Below, in pieces: positions 1 through 6,725 of a stretch of 13,158 bases of DNA. Positions within the stretch are counted from its first letter, which is position 1. Every line of letters begins with the position of its first letter. The DNA is from Burkholderiaceae bacterium (GTDB taxonomy: Bacteria > Pseudomonadota > Gammaproteobacteria > Burkholderiales > Burkholderiaceae_D), in contig JAISIS010000179.1 of assembly GCA_031261905.1 (NCBI GenBank), positions 1 to 13,158 of the forward strand, written 5' to 3'. The notes under the pieces are model-generated. The model saw only the letters and a program-made list of their open reading frames with translations. It did no database searches and was not told where the DNA came from. A program made the translations under genes and the position numbers.

Positions 1-141
1 TACCCGCATGTGCCATAATTTACCACCGCGCGGATAAATGGTAAGGTGTAAACCACCACCATCAAAAAGTCGGTAGAGTTTGGCTTTTGGTTTTGCCTGT
101 TTAACCTGCATTGCTGAAAGAGGGACTATTTTTTTCGCCAT
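1..141 (-). CDS. Tyrosine-recombinase integrase, N-terminal fragment (runs off left edge)
   Basis: The minus strand is open from an ATG at 141 to the window edge, giving 47 residues. They match the N-terminal arm-binding domain (DUF4102 type) of phage/genomic-island tyrosine integrases. The diagnostic parts are a K-Q-A-K-P start region (residues 14-18), the LYRLFDGGGLHL block (22-33) and a G-x-KLW element (39-43). Such integrases insert elements into tRNA genes. The catalytic domain lies outside the window, so integrity cannot be judged. A strong ribosome-binding site, AGGAAGG at 152-146, sits just upstream of the ATG and fixes the start. The gene is transcribed away from the tRNA-Arg gene that begins 210 bp upstream, the normal arrangement for an integrase beside its attachment site. 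Family assignment is from recalled motifs; the tRNA context supports it strongly. Confidence 0.85.
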   Translation of the reverse strand, partial: MAKKIVPLSAMQVKQAKPKAKLYRLFDGGGLHLTIYPRGGKLWHMRV

Positions 142-160
142 ATCGCCTTCCTAAATGATA

Positions 161-257
161 GGTGCAAAGAGTGAATGAGTGTAATTTTTGGGTGTAAAGA
201 GTTTGGGATGGGTGTAATTTGCAGGAAATATTACACTCAAAATTGCGGGATGCAAAG
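161..257. repeat. Cluster of short repeats, candidate integrase arm-type sites
   Basis: Six 9-mers fitting RRTGYAAWK (one with a final mismatch) lie in 97 bp upstream of the integrase: GGTGCAAAG 161-169, AGTGTAATT 178-186, GGTGTAAAG 191-199, GGTGTAATT 211-219, GATGCAAAG 249-257, and one inverted copy AGTGTAATA at 237-229. The first and third extend to a 12-bp near-match (161-172 and 191-202). Integrases with this N-terminal domain bind short direct repeats flanking the crossover site, so arm-type binding sites are the simplest reading. The role is inferred; the repeats themselves are plain in the sequence. Confidence 0.55.
228..256 (-). promoter_or_regulatory. Candidate promoter of the integrase gene
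   Basis: On the minus strand TTTGCA (256-251) and TAATAT (233-228) are separated by 17 bp, a good sigma-70 spacing. Transcription would start near 221 and leave a leader of about 80 nt that crosses the repeat cluster. Both hexamers overlap copies of the repeat, so the integrase could repress its own transcription. A second weaker pair (TTACAC 184-179, TATCAT 160-155, 18-bp spacer) would start inside the ribosome-binding site and is less likely. Confidence 0.45.
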
Positions 258-283
258 GGACATTGTGGGACAAGTAGAAACAA

Positions 284-318
284 AAAACCCCCGCAAACAC
301 TTGATTTACGGGGGTTTT
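284..318 (-). terminator. Rho-independent terminator after tRNA-Arg
   Basis: A perfect 10-bp inverted repeat pairs 284-293 (AAAACCCCCG) with 309-318 (CGGGGGTTTT) around a 15-nt loop. Read on the minus strand, the G/C stem ends in six T residues (287-282), the form of an intrinsic terminator for the tRNA transcript. It has TTTT on the other side too, so it could also act in reverse. Confidence 0.75.
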
Positions 319-325
319 AGGGATG

Positions 326-342
326 TTCAGGGATGCCCTGAA
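326..342. repeat. Small inverted repeat in the tRNA trailer
   Basis: TTCAGGG (326-332) and CCCTGAA (336-342) form a perfect 7-bp stem with a 3-nt loop, 10-26 nt beyond the 3' end of tRNA-Arg. AGGGATG also occurs as a direct repeat at 319-325 and 329-335. It could be a processing hairpin of the tRNA precursor or part of the recombination site; nothing in the sequence decides between these. Confidence 0.4.
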
Positions 343-351
343 ACAGTATAA

Positions 352-428
352 TGGCGCGGCTGGCAGGAATCGAACCCACGACCCCTTGGTTCGTAGCCAA
401 GTACTCTATCCAACTGAGCTACAGCCGC
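352..428 (-). tRNA. tRNA-Arg (anticodon ACG)
   Basis: This 77-nt gene on the minus strand folds into a full cloverleaf. The acceptor stem is GCGGCTG (428-422) paired with CAGCCGC (362-356), with discriminator G at 355 and an encoded CCA at 354-352. The anticodon arm is CTTGG-CTACGAA-CCAAG with anticodon ACG at 394-392, which reads CGU, CGC and CGA after A-to-inosine editing by TadA. The T arm contains TTCGAAT, and its stem has two G-U pairs. The sequence closely resembles E. coli tRNA-Arg(ACG) as I recall it. Its 3' end faces the integrase gene and is the probable attachment site of the element to the left; the gene on this side is intact. Confidence 0.97.
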
Positions 429-438
429 GAAGCTGTAT

Positions 439-463
439 ATTATAGCGCATAATTTTCGGTCAA
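439..463 (-). promoter_or_regulatory. Candidate tRNA-Arg promoter
   Basis: A perfect TATAAT lies on the minus strand at 444-439, 10 bp before the mature tRNA 5' end at 428, so transcription would start about 4 nt upstream of it. TTGACC occurs at 463-458, but its 13-bp spacer is too short for a standard -35 box. The -10 box is convincing and the -35 is not. The divergent TPR gene begins at 543, so both use the same 114-bp gap. Confidence 0.5.
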
Positions 464-542
464 GGGTGTTTTTGGCAAAATTTTATGACAGTTTCTCTCA
501 AGGGCGCTTCCGGGTAGAATCGCATAAAGCGTAATAATCCCG

Positions 543-2396
543 ATGAACCTTAACCAGGATATTTTCTTGAAACGGACAGCTCCAGTTTTATTCGCATTTT
601 TACTGTCGGCCTGTACGGCTGTGAATGAGGCGCCGGAAAGCGTCGCCACCTTGCCGGTATCCGGAACCACCGCAGATCAGACGGTAGGCGGGCAAACGGT
701 TGCCGCTGCCGGGGAAAAGCCTTCCGGCGAGGAAGCGGAAAACGCAGCCAGGACCGTTAACGGGGAAGATGCGCCTTCCGTCTATCTGGGAAGTGATTTG
801 CTGTACGAGATACTGGCGGCTGATTTTGCCTACAAGCGCGGCGATTACCGGATAGCTTTTGACGGCATGATGAACGCGGCCGAGAAAACACGCGATCCCC
901 GTCTGGCAAAATGGGCGGCTGAAGTCGCCGTGAAGGAAAGAAATCCGCATGAGGCGCTGGATGCGGTGCGGCTCTGGCATAAGCTGGCGCCGCATTCTGC
1001 GGAGGCCGGGAAATATCTGATTGGTTTTCTGATTATCGAGGAGAGGCTGGATGAGTTGCAGGAGCTTTTGTCGGCGTTGCTGGCAAAGGCAAAACCGGGT
1101 GAGCGTGGCGTGTTGATATACCAGTACCAGCAATTTCTGGGTACCGGCAGGGACAAGGTAAAGGCATTTGGCGTGATGGAGAAAATTGCCGAGCCTTACC
1201 TGGATGTTCCGGAAGCGCATATTGCACTTTCGCAGATGGCGTTTGCCAACAAGGACAATGCGCGTGCAGTGGTTGAGGCGCGCGAGGCGTTGCGCCTGAA
1301 GCCGGACTCGGAACTGGCGGTGCTGACGCTGGCTCAGGCGCAGGCTGAGCCGCGACGCGCCATTCAGACATTGACCGATTTCCTGAAGCAATACCCCAAG
1401 TCCCGCGAGGTGCGCATTTCCAATGCGCGCATGTTGATTGCCCAGAAAGAATATGACAGGGCGAAGGTGGAGTTTGAACAATTGCTGGCGTCGCAACCGG
1501 ATGATTCGCTGACGCTGTATTCTCTTGGGCTGTTGTCTATTCAGCAGAATCGTTATGAGGAAGCGGAAAGATACCTGAAAGCGTACCTGGATGCGCTCGA
1601 AAAGAGCGGAAAGCCCGAAACCGAAGCCTATCAGGCAATTTTCCTGCTGGCGCAACTGGCGGAAGAACAAAAGCACTATAAGGCGGCGATTGAATGGACG
1701 GACAGGATATCCGAGGAGGCCGATGCCGAAGCCTGGTTGCTGGCGCAGGTAAAGAAATCACAAATCCTGGTTAAACAGGGCAAGGTGCAGGATGCCAGAA
1801 GGCGGATGGAGGTTTTGCGGAAAGAATATCCCACGGAAGAGGAGCGCCTTGTTCTTGCCGAGGCGCAGATCCTCGCAATGGCCAAACTGAATCAGGATGC
1901 GTATGACCTTTTAAAGGCAAGCGTTGACAGGAAGCCTTCCAATATCAGTCTGCTGTACGATTTTTCGCTGGCGGCGGAAAAGCTGAAGCGCTATGACGAG
2001 ATGGAATCGTCCCTGCGGCATATTCTTGAAATCGATCCCAATAACCAGTTGGCGTACAATGCGCTGGGATATTCTTTTGCGGATCGCAATATCCGGCTGG
2101 ATGAGGCTTATGTCCTGATTGCCAAGGCGCTTGCCCTGGCGCCTGATGATCCTTATGTGATTGACAGTATGGGATGGGTGCTTTTCCGCCAGGGCAAGCT
2201 CAAGGAGGCCGAGCTGATGTTGCGCCGGGCATACGAGATTCTGCCTGAGGCGGAAGTCATGACCCATCTGGGCGAAGTCCTCTGGACAGCCGGTCAGCAG
2301 GATGAAGCGCGCAGCCTGTTTCAGAAGGCCATAGAGCTGGATGCGGGGAACGAGACCCTCCAGGAAACGGTCCGGCGGCTTGATGTCCGGCTGTAA
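543..2396 (+). CDS. TPR-repeat outer-membrane lipoprotein
   Basis: This 617-residue protein opens with a lipoprotein signal peptide: K10-R11, a hydrophobic stretch at 13-22, and lipobox L21-S-A-C24. Residue +2 is Thr, which favours the outer membrane. A low-complexity Ala/Glu/Gly-rich linker (25-78) leads into helical TPR-type repeats to the C terminus. The clearest are about 222-255, 323-352, 502-535 (ending in DPN/APDD-type turns), 537-570 and 571-604. TPR arrays are scaffolds for protein partners; no catalytic motif is visible and the partner is unknown. Similar large TPR lipoproteins occur upstream of lolB in some betaproteobacteria, but here folA follows 18 bp later, probably in the same transcript. 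No good ribosome-binding site precedes the ATG. A TAGAAT at 515-520 is a possible -10 box. The start is supported because the signal peptide begins right there. Confidence 0.85.
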   Translation: MNLNQDIFLKRTAPVLFAFLLSACTAVNEAPESVATLPVSGTTADQTVGGQTVAAAGEKPSGEEAENAARTVNGEDAPSVYLGSDLLYEILAADFAYKRGDYRIAFDGMMNAAEKTRDPRLAKWAAEVAVKERNPHEALDAVRLWHKLAPHSAEAGKYLIGFLIIEERLDELQELLSALLAKAKPGERGVLIYQYQQFLGTGRDKVKAFGVMEKIAEPYLDVPEAHIALSQMAFANKDNARAVVEAREALRLKPDSELAVLTLAQAQAEPRRAIQTLTDFLKQYPKSREVRISNARMLIAQKEYDRAKVEFEQLLASQPDDSLTLYSLGLLSIQQNRYEEAERYLKAYLDALEKSGKPETEAYQAIFLLAQLAEEQKHYKAAIEWTDRISEEADAEAWLLAQVKKSQILVKQGKVQDARRRMEVLRKEYPTEEERLVLAEAQILAMAKLNQDAYDLLKASVDRKPSNISLLYDFSLAAEKLKRYDEMESSLRHILEIDPNNQLAYNALGYSFADRNIRLDEAYVLIAKALALAPDDPYVIDSMGWVLFRQGKLKEAELMLRRAYEILPEAEVMTHLGEVLWTAGQQDEARSLFQKAIELDAGNETLQETVRRLDVRL

Positions 2397-2414
2397 TAGC
2401 CTGTAGGCGGCAAT

Positions 2415-2894
2415 ATGGTCATATCACTTATCGCTGCAATGGCGGAAAACCGGGTTATCGGCAAGGACGGCAAAATGCCCTGGCATATTCCCGGCGAACT
2501 GAAAATATTTCGTGAGCATACTGCTGGCAAGGTGCTGATTCTTGGCAGGAAAACGCACGAATCCATCGGTCGGATACTGCCCGACAGGACAACCATTATC
2601 GTGACGCGCGAAAAGGATTATGAAGCGCCAGGCGCGCATGTTGTCCACAGCGTGGATGACGCACTGGCGCTTGCCGGAAAACTTGGCGGCGAAATCATGG
2701 TTGGCGGCGGTGGCGAGATTTTTTCCCAGATGCTGGGCAAGGCGGATTTTATGTACCTTTCCATTATCCACGCGGACTTTGACGGCGATGCCTGGTTTCC
2801 CGAATGGCCGCCGGAGGCCTTCCGGGAGGTGTCGCGCAAGGAAGTGGAGGCCTCAATTCCCTATTCGTTTGTGATATACGAGCGTGTCCGCTAG
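2415..2894 (+). CDS. folA: Dihydrofolate reductase
   Basis: This gene encodes a 159-residue dihydrofolate reductase, the usual bacterial length. It makes tetrahydrofolate from dihydrofolate with NADPH in the cytoplasm. Recognisable elements are the N-terminal LIAAMAENRVIG strand and loop (5-16), MPWHIPGELK (21-30), the cofactor segment GRKTHESIGR (44-53) with T47, R58 in the folate site and the GGGGEIF loop (97-103). The catalytic acid is E28, at the place of Asp27 in E. coli FolA; Glu is a known natural alternative. S116 stands where E. coli has Thr113. AGGCGG precedes the ATG at a suitable distance. It follows the TPR gene by 18 bp, so co-transcription is likely. thyA, a frequent neighbour of folA, is not here. 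Its stop codon overlaps that of the convergent BON gene. Confidence 0.96.
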   Translation: MVISLIAAMAENRVIGKDGKMPWHIPGELKIFREHTAGKVLILGRKTHESIGRILPDRTTIIVTREKDYEAPGAHVVHSVDDALALAGKLGGEIMVGGGGEIFSQMLGKADFMYLSIIHADFDGDAWFPEWPPEAFREVSRKEVEASIPYSFVIYERVR

Positions 2895-3205
2895 CGTTTC
2901 AGCATCAGATTGTTTTTTACTTCTCTGACGCCTTCTACCTGCTGGGCAACCTGGGTGGCTTTTGCTATTTGTTCCGGTTGCGAGACAAAACCGCTGAGCT
3001 GAACAATGCCGTTGTATGTTTCAACGCTGATTTCGGCGGCGCTTAATGTGCGTTCCTTGAAGACAGCAGCCTTGACATTGGTGGTGACGAGCGAATCTTC
3101 CACGTATTGCCCTACCGTGCCGTGTTTCTGGCCTGCGGCGCAGGCGGTCAGTGCCGTCACTATCAGTATAAGGAAAACACGCCTGACATATCCCGGAATA
3201 TGCAT
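2891..3205 (-). CDS. BON-domain lipoprotein
   Basis: This small 104-residue protein has a lipoprotein signal peptide: R8-R9, hydrophobic 10-18, lipobox L19-T-A-C22 with Ala at +2, which suggests outer-membrane sorting. A single BON domain fills about 35-102, with the typical alternation of helix and strand and the conserved VQLSGFV strand (68-74) followed by EGVREVKNNL (91-100). BON domains are associated with envelope stability and phospholipid binding, as in OsmY and DolP, which carry two; this one has a single copy. The ATG at 3205 has AGAGGA about 10 nt upstream. The gene converges on folA with a 4-bp overlap. I found no convincing promoter hexamer pair. Expression under envelope or osmotic stress is a family-based guess only. 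Confidence 0.88.
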   Translation of the reverse strand: MHIPGYVRRVFLILIVTALTACAAGQKHGTVGQYVEDSLVTTNVKAAVFKERTLSAAEISVETYNGIVQLSGFVSQPEQIAKATQVAQQVEGVREVKNNLMLKR

Positions 3206-3467
3206 AATCCATTTCCTCTCATAACAGGGTTACAGGCTGATCCGGGGGTATGCGGGTATTTTTGTTCGTGCAGATCAGCCCGATGTGCAACAATAGCGTT
3301 TGTCCGCAGTAAATTCAATCAAAAGCAGCCGGTTTTGGTGAAAATAGCGTTTGATTTTCCCGGTTTGATGGTGATGTTGACAGAAAACGGCGTTGCGTTT
3401 CTCGCGTATACTGTGGGCATAAATAAATTCGGCAGATTATGAACAGAGGGGATGAATCGGAGTGGCC
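3206..3467. promoter_or_regulatory. Divergent control region between BON gene and AAA ATPase
   Basis: This 262-bp gap has no gene. It holds an 11-bp perfect direct repeat AATAGCGTTTG at 3292-3302 and 3343-3353, 51 bp apart, and an 8-bp inverted pair GGCTGATC/GATCAGCC at 3235-3242 and 3273-3280. Plus-strand promoter-like boxes are TTGACA at 3377-3382 and TATACT at 3407-3412. Their 24-bp spacer is too long for a normal sigma-70 promoter, so only the TATACT is a plausible -10 box. No clear minus-strand promoter for the BON gene was found. The repeats are seen; any regulatory role is inferred. Confidence 0.4.
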
Positions 3468-5117
3468 ATGACAGACAAGGACAATTATTACTATAACGAG
3501 GATATTACCCAGGGTGTTGCCATCACGATTTCAACTGCGATTGCCAAAGAGGCAAAGGACAGTTTCCTTCAGTCGGAATGGGCCAGAAATATTCCGGCAT
3601 ATCTGCTGTTGCGCGATGATGATGAAGTAACAATTTACTTTAACCAGCTTGATGAAAGCCAGAAAGAGTGGCTGCATAACCGTCTGCTGGAGGGCGGATT
3701 CCAGAGTGCGGCAGGAACGGTGGCCGGATTGCGGCAGGCGGAAAGGGACCCCGCCAATTCCAGGATCGGGAATCTCAAGATGCTGGCGCAGGCGCTGGCC
3801 AAATATCTGGTGAGCGATTTCCTTGACGGGTGGATTTACACAGTGGGCGGCAGGGATGAGCAAATGCCATGGCTCGTCAACAATATTTATTATCAGGAAG
3901 GCGGCAATGCGCCGCCCAATGTGGTGATGCACCTTGTCGCCAACAGTCCGGTGATGAGCCGGGAAGATATGAGCCGCCCCTCCACACGGATGATTTATTT
4001 CTTTGCGGATGATCTGCGCGCCCTGAAAGTGGCCGATATTCTGGCGACCAAAGGTTTTGTCAAGGAAACAACGGCGCTGAGGCAGGCTTATCTGGGTTCC
4101 ATTGAGCGGTTTACCCGTTATATGCCGCAGATGAATCATCAGTTCATCGCAACGGAGAGCGGGCTGGAGATTGATCTGGAGCAGGGTAAACGGTATGCCG
4201 AACTGATCCCGTTTGACCAGCCGGTCAAGGTCATCAACGATGAAGGCATGGTCCAGCGGAAATTTTTCGCGCAAATGGATACGCCGATCTGGGGTTCCAT
4301 TGGCAAGGTTTATTCGGATATTCCCATTCATCCCAAGATTTTCTGCTTTAACCTGGAAACGCATACCAACATGTGGATCCACGTTAATAATCTGGAGGAG
4401 TACCAGTACAATCCCTCGTTGCGCAACAAGCTGATTTTGCCTCCGGAACATCGTGATCTGGTGGATATTCTGACGCAGGACATGGACATCCTGATGGAAG
4501 ATATTGTCGCGGGCAAATCAGGCGGCACCACTATCCTGTGCAAGGGCGCGCCAGGCCTTGGCAAGACGTTGACGGCGGAAGTGTATTCGGAAGTTGTCGG
4601 GCGACCGTTGTACCGCGTTCATTCGGGCCAGTTAGGGGTTGACTCGGCGGCGGTTGAGGCCAGCCTCGACAAGATACTCAAACGGGCGCAGCGATGGGGC
4701 GCGGTGATGTTGATAGACGAGGCGGATGTTTATATCCGGCAGCGCGCCAATGATATTGACCATAACGCGGTAGTCGCCGCATTCCTGCGAACGCTGGAAT
4801 ATTTCCACGGCCTGCTGTTTTTGACGACCAACCGTGTGGATGATGTGGATGACGCCATTGCTTCCCGCTGTATCGCGACGATCATCTATGAGCCGCCAAG
4901 GACGGAAGACGCAAGGCGGATATGGAAGGTGCTGGCGGATCAGTTTTCATTTACGTTGAACGATGCTTTGATAACCGAGCTTGCCGATCATTTTGATGGT
5001 ATTTCCGGCAGGGATATCAAGGAGTTGCTGAAACTGACGGTCAAGTGGTGCCGACAGAAGAATGTCGAGCCGTCAGTTGACGTGTTCAGGAGTTGCGCCC
5101 AGTTCAGGGGGTTATAG
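3468..5117 (+). CDS. AAA-family ATPase with unrecognised N-terminal region
   Basis: This predicted soluble protein of 549 residues has an AAA module in its C-terminal third. The motifs are Walker A GAPGLGKT (360-367), Walker B VMLIDEAD (413-420), sensor 1 LLFLTTNR with N455, and a likely arginine finger in ASRC (R467). A helical lid region near 505-535 contains GISGRDIKELL. The module most resembles, from memory, single-AAA ATPases common in fungi, which share the LRTLEYF-G-LLFLTTNR layout. Residues 1 to about 330 match no domain I know; they have no signal peptide or membrane segment. Function and substrate are unknown; protein remodelling is only a family expectation. GGAG at 3459-3462 sits 5 nt before the ATG at 3468. 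A GTG at 3462 with AGAGGGGA upstream would add two residues. Both neighbours run on the opposite strand, so the gene is a single unit. Confidence 0.85.
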   Translation: MTDKDNYYYNEDITQGVAITISTAIAKEAKDSFLQSEWARNIPAYLLLRDDDEVTIYFNQLDESQKEWLHNRLLEGGFQSAAGTVAGLRQAERDPANSRIGNLKMLAQALAKYLVSDFLDGWIYTVGGRDEQMPWLVNNIYYQEGGNAPPNVVMHLVANSPVMSREDMSRPSTRMIYFFADDLRALKVADILATKGFVKETTALRQAYLGSIERFTRYMPQMNHQFIATESGLEIDLEQGKRYAELIPFDQPVKVINDEGMVQRKFFAQMDTPIWGSIGKVYSDIPIHPKIFCFNLETHTNMWIHVNNLEEYQYNPSLRNKLILPPEHRDLVDILTQDMDILMEDIVAGKSGGTTILCKGAPGLGKTLTAEVYSEVVGRPLYRVHSGQLGVDSAAVEASLDKILKRAQRWGAVMLIDEADVYIRQRANDIDHNAVVAAFLRTLEYFHGLLFLTTNRVDDVDDAIASRCIATIIYEPPRTEDARRIWKVLADQFSFTLNDALITELADHFDGISGRDIKELLKLTVKWCRQKNVEPSVDVFRSCAQFRGL

Positions 5118-5127
5118 CCTTACAGGG

Positions 5128-5153
5128 GCCGACCCGCTGATCAGCGGGCCGGC
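5128..5153. terminator. Palindromic hairpin between convergent ATPase gene and pepA
   Basis: The core CCCGCTGATCAGCGGG (5133-5148) is a perfect 16-bp palindrome, extended by GCCG/CGGC arms (5128-5131 and 5150-5153) across an A/C mismatch. It lies 11 bp after the ATPase stop and 24 bp beyond the pepA stop. Neither strand has a T-tract behind the stem, so it is not a textbook intrinsic terminator. It may still act as a shared transcript-end hairpin for both genes. Confidence 0.5.
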
Positions 5154-5176
5154 TTGCGTCATGTTGCAGGGTTTTG

Positions 5177-6685
5177 TTACGAGGCGTTTTCCCGGTTGAA
5201 AAGCCATGTGCACAGCAAAGGCACCGGTCGTCCGGTTGCACCTTTGGCGGCGCCGCTTTTCCATGCTGTTCCGGCAATATCCAGGTGTGCCCAGGTATAG
5301 CTGCGGGTAAAGCGTTCCAGGAAACAGGCGGCGGTGACGCTGCCCCCCGGTTGACCGCCGATATTGGCCATATCGGCAAAATTGGATTTGAGCTGCTCCT
5401 GGTATGCGTCTTCAATCGGCATACGCCATGCCGTGTCACCGCTGGCTTTTCCGGCTGCCAGCAGATCGGCTGCCAGCAGGTTGTGCGCTTCGTCATCGCG
5501 GGTAAACAGCCCCGAATTGTGATGTCCCAGCGCCACGATACAGGCTCCGGTCAGGGTTGCGATGTCAATAACGGTTTCAGGTCTGAATCTTTCGGCATAG
5601 GTCAGCGCATCGCAGAGGATCAGACGGCCTTCCGCGTCGGTGTTAAGGATTTCGATTGTCTGCCCTGACATGGAGGTGACAATATCACCAGGCTTGTTGG
5701 CATGGCCGGAAGGCATGTTTTCGCAGGAAGGGATGATGCCGATGATATTTTGCCTGAGCCTCATTTCCCCGATGGCGGCAAATACGCCCAGTACCGTGGC
5801 TGCGCCGCACATGTCATATTTCATTTCATCCATGGCTGCGCCCGGCTTTAGCGAGATGCCGCCCGAATCGAATGTCAGCCCCTTGCCGACCAGCACAACA
5901 GGTGCTTCTTTGGCCTTGCCGCCGTTATGTCGGAGCACTATGAATTTGGGTGGTTCGTCACTGCCTTTGGCTACAGAAAGGAAGCTGCCCATTTTCAGGG
6001 ATTGCAGTTGCTTCTTATCCAGTGCCTGAATGTCAAACTGATGTGCCGCCGCAAGTTTTTTTGCCTGCTCCGCCAGATAAGCCGGAGTGCAGACATTGGC
6101 GGGGAGATTGCCCAGATCTTTAGCCAGGTTGACGCCTTTTGCGATGGCGCTCGCTCTGGCGAGCGCATCCCGCGCGGTGGCGGCTTGTGTTCCGGGCAGG
6201 TAAAATGTGATTTTCCTGACGCCTTCGTTAGAAGAGTCTTTTTTGCTTTTCATAGCATCGCTGCGGTACGCCTTTTCATTTGCCGCAGAAAACACGGAAG
6301 CGATGGCCCATTCAGGCGGGCGATTCCTGACCTTGTCCAGCGGCAACGCAACAAGTGCTGTTTTTGCGCCAAGCGACGAGAATGCCTGGGTCAGCGTTTT
6401 TGCCGCCACAGAGAAGTCTTTTTCAGCGATAATCTCATCTTTGCCAAGGCCTATAAGCAAAACACGGGGCGCAGCAATGCCTTTTATATGGCGCAAAAGC
6501 AATGAGCTGCCGGGTTTGCCGGTCAGATCACCGGATTGGAGCACAGCGGTAATAGCGCCATCGGCATCAAGCGCCCTGGCTGCGGATGAGAGGATTTTGT
6601 TTTCATATATTCCCACAGCAATACAGTCTGTTTTCATGTTGTGGAGCGCATTTTTTTTGTCTTCGGTTTTTATGCTAAAGTCCAT
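5177..6685 (-). CDS. pepA: Leucyl aminopeptidase (cytosol aminopeptidase, M17)
   Basis: The 502-residue product is a complete M17 aminopeptidase, a two-metal enzyme that removes N-terminal residues such as leucine from peptides in the cytoplasm. The active site is intact: [16 protein letters not shown] supplies metal ligands K268 and D273 and the catalytic K280, KYDMCGA supplies D291, and the family signature NTDAEGR supplies D350, E352 and R354. These are offset by two from E. coli PepA numbering. The variable N-terminal domain (1 to about 170) is typical. E. coli PepA also binds DNA in Xer recombination and carAB control; whether this one does is unknown. AGGAGG sits 7 nt before the ATG. 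The gene diverges from lptF, a pairing common in proteobacteria. holC and valS, which often follow pepA, are absent; a convergent ATPase gene lies there instead. Confidence 0.97.
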   Translation of the reverse strand: MDFSIKTEDKKNALHNMKTDCIAVGIYENKILSSAARALDADGAITAVLQSGDLTGKPGSSLLLRHIKGIAAPRVLLIGLGKDEIIAEKDFSVAAKTLTQAFSSLGAKTALVALPLDKVRNRPPEWAIASVFSAANEKAYRSDAMKSKKDSSNEGVRKITFYLPGTQAATARDALARASAIAKGVNLAKDLGNLPANVCTPAYLAEQAKKLAAAHQFDIQALDKKQLQSLKMGSFLSVAKGSDEPPKFIVLRHNGGKAKEAPVVLVGKGLTFDSGGISLKPGAAMDEMKYDMCGAATVLGVFAAIGEMRLRQNIIGIIPSCENMPSGHANKPGDIVTSMSGQTIEILNTDAEGRLILCDALTYAERFRPETVIDIATLTGACIVALGHHNSGLFTRDDEAHNLLAADLLAAGKASGDTAWRMPIEDAYQEQLKSNFADMANIGGQPGGSVTAACFLERFTRSYTWAHLDIAGTAWKSGAAKGATGRPVPLLCTWLFNRENAS

Positions 6686-6692
6686 TTGTTTT

Positions 6693-6698
6693 CCTCCT
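6693..6698 (-). promoter_or_regulatory. Strong ribosome-binding site of pepA
   Basis: On the minus strand a full-consensus AGGAGG sits 7 nt before the pepA ATG at 6685. It is the strongest ribosome-binding site I saw in the window. It contrasts with the opposite side of the 40-bp divergent gap, where lptF has none. Confidence 0.85.
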
Positions 6699-6714
6699 GT
6701 CTTTTGTCATTAAT

Positions 6715-6720
6715 TATAAC
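6715..6720 (+). promoter_or_regulatory. Possible lptF -10 box
   Basis: TATAAC ends 5 bp before the lptF ATG. If used, transcription would begin at or next to the start codon and the message would have almost no leader. No -35 box is visible at 16-18 bp upstream. The true lptF promoter may instead lie inside the 5' end of pepA. Confidence 0.25.
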
Positions 6721-6725
6721 GCCTC

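Noticed and set aside
101..283. 60-codon open frame on the minus strand over the integrase leader
   Set aside because: It overlaps the integrase start in another frame and crosses the repeat cluster. It lacks a plausible ribosome-binding site and resembles no protein I know.
600..1676. Long open frame (358 codons) antisense to the TPR gene
   Set aside because: It lies wholly opposite a clear lipoprotein/TPR gene, is rich in Arg, Gln and Leu as expected of a shadow frame, and has no recognisable domain.
3531..4451. Long open frame (306 codons) antisense to the AAA ATPase
   Set aside because: It mirrors the unrecognised N-terminal region of the ATPase, has no family features, and the sense frame continues uninterrupted into intact AAA motifs.
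5927..6713. Plus-strand open frames opposite pepA (5927-6505 and 6207-6713)
   Set aside because: They are opposite a complete M17 peptidase with every catalytic residue in place; no independent evidence supports them.
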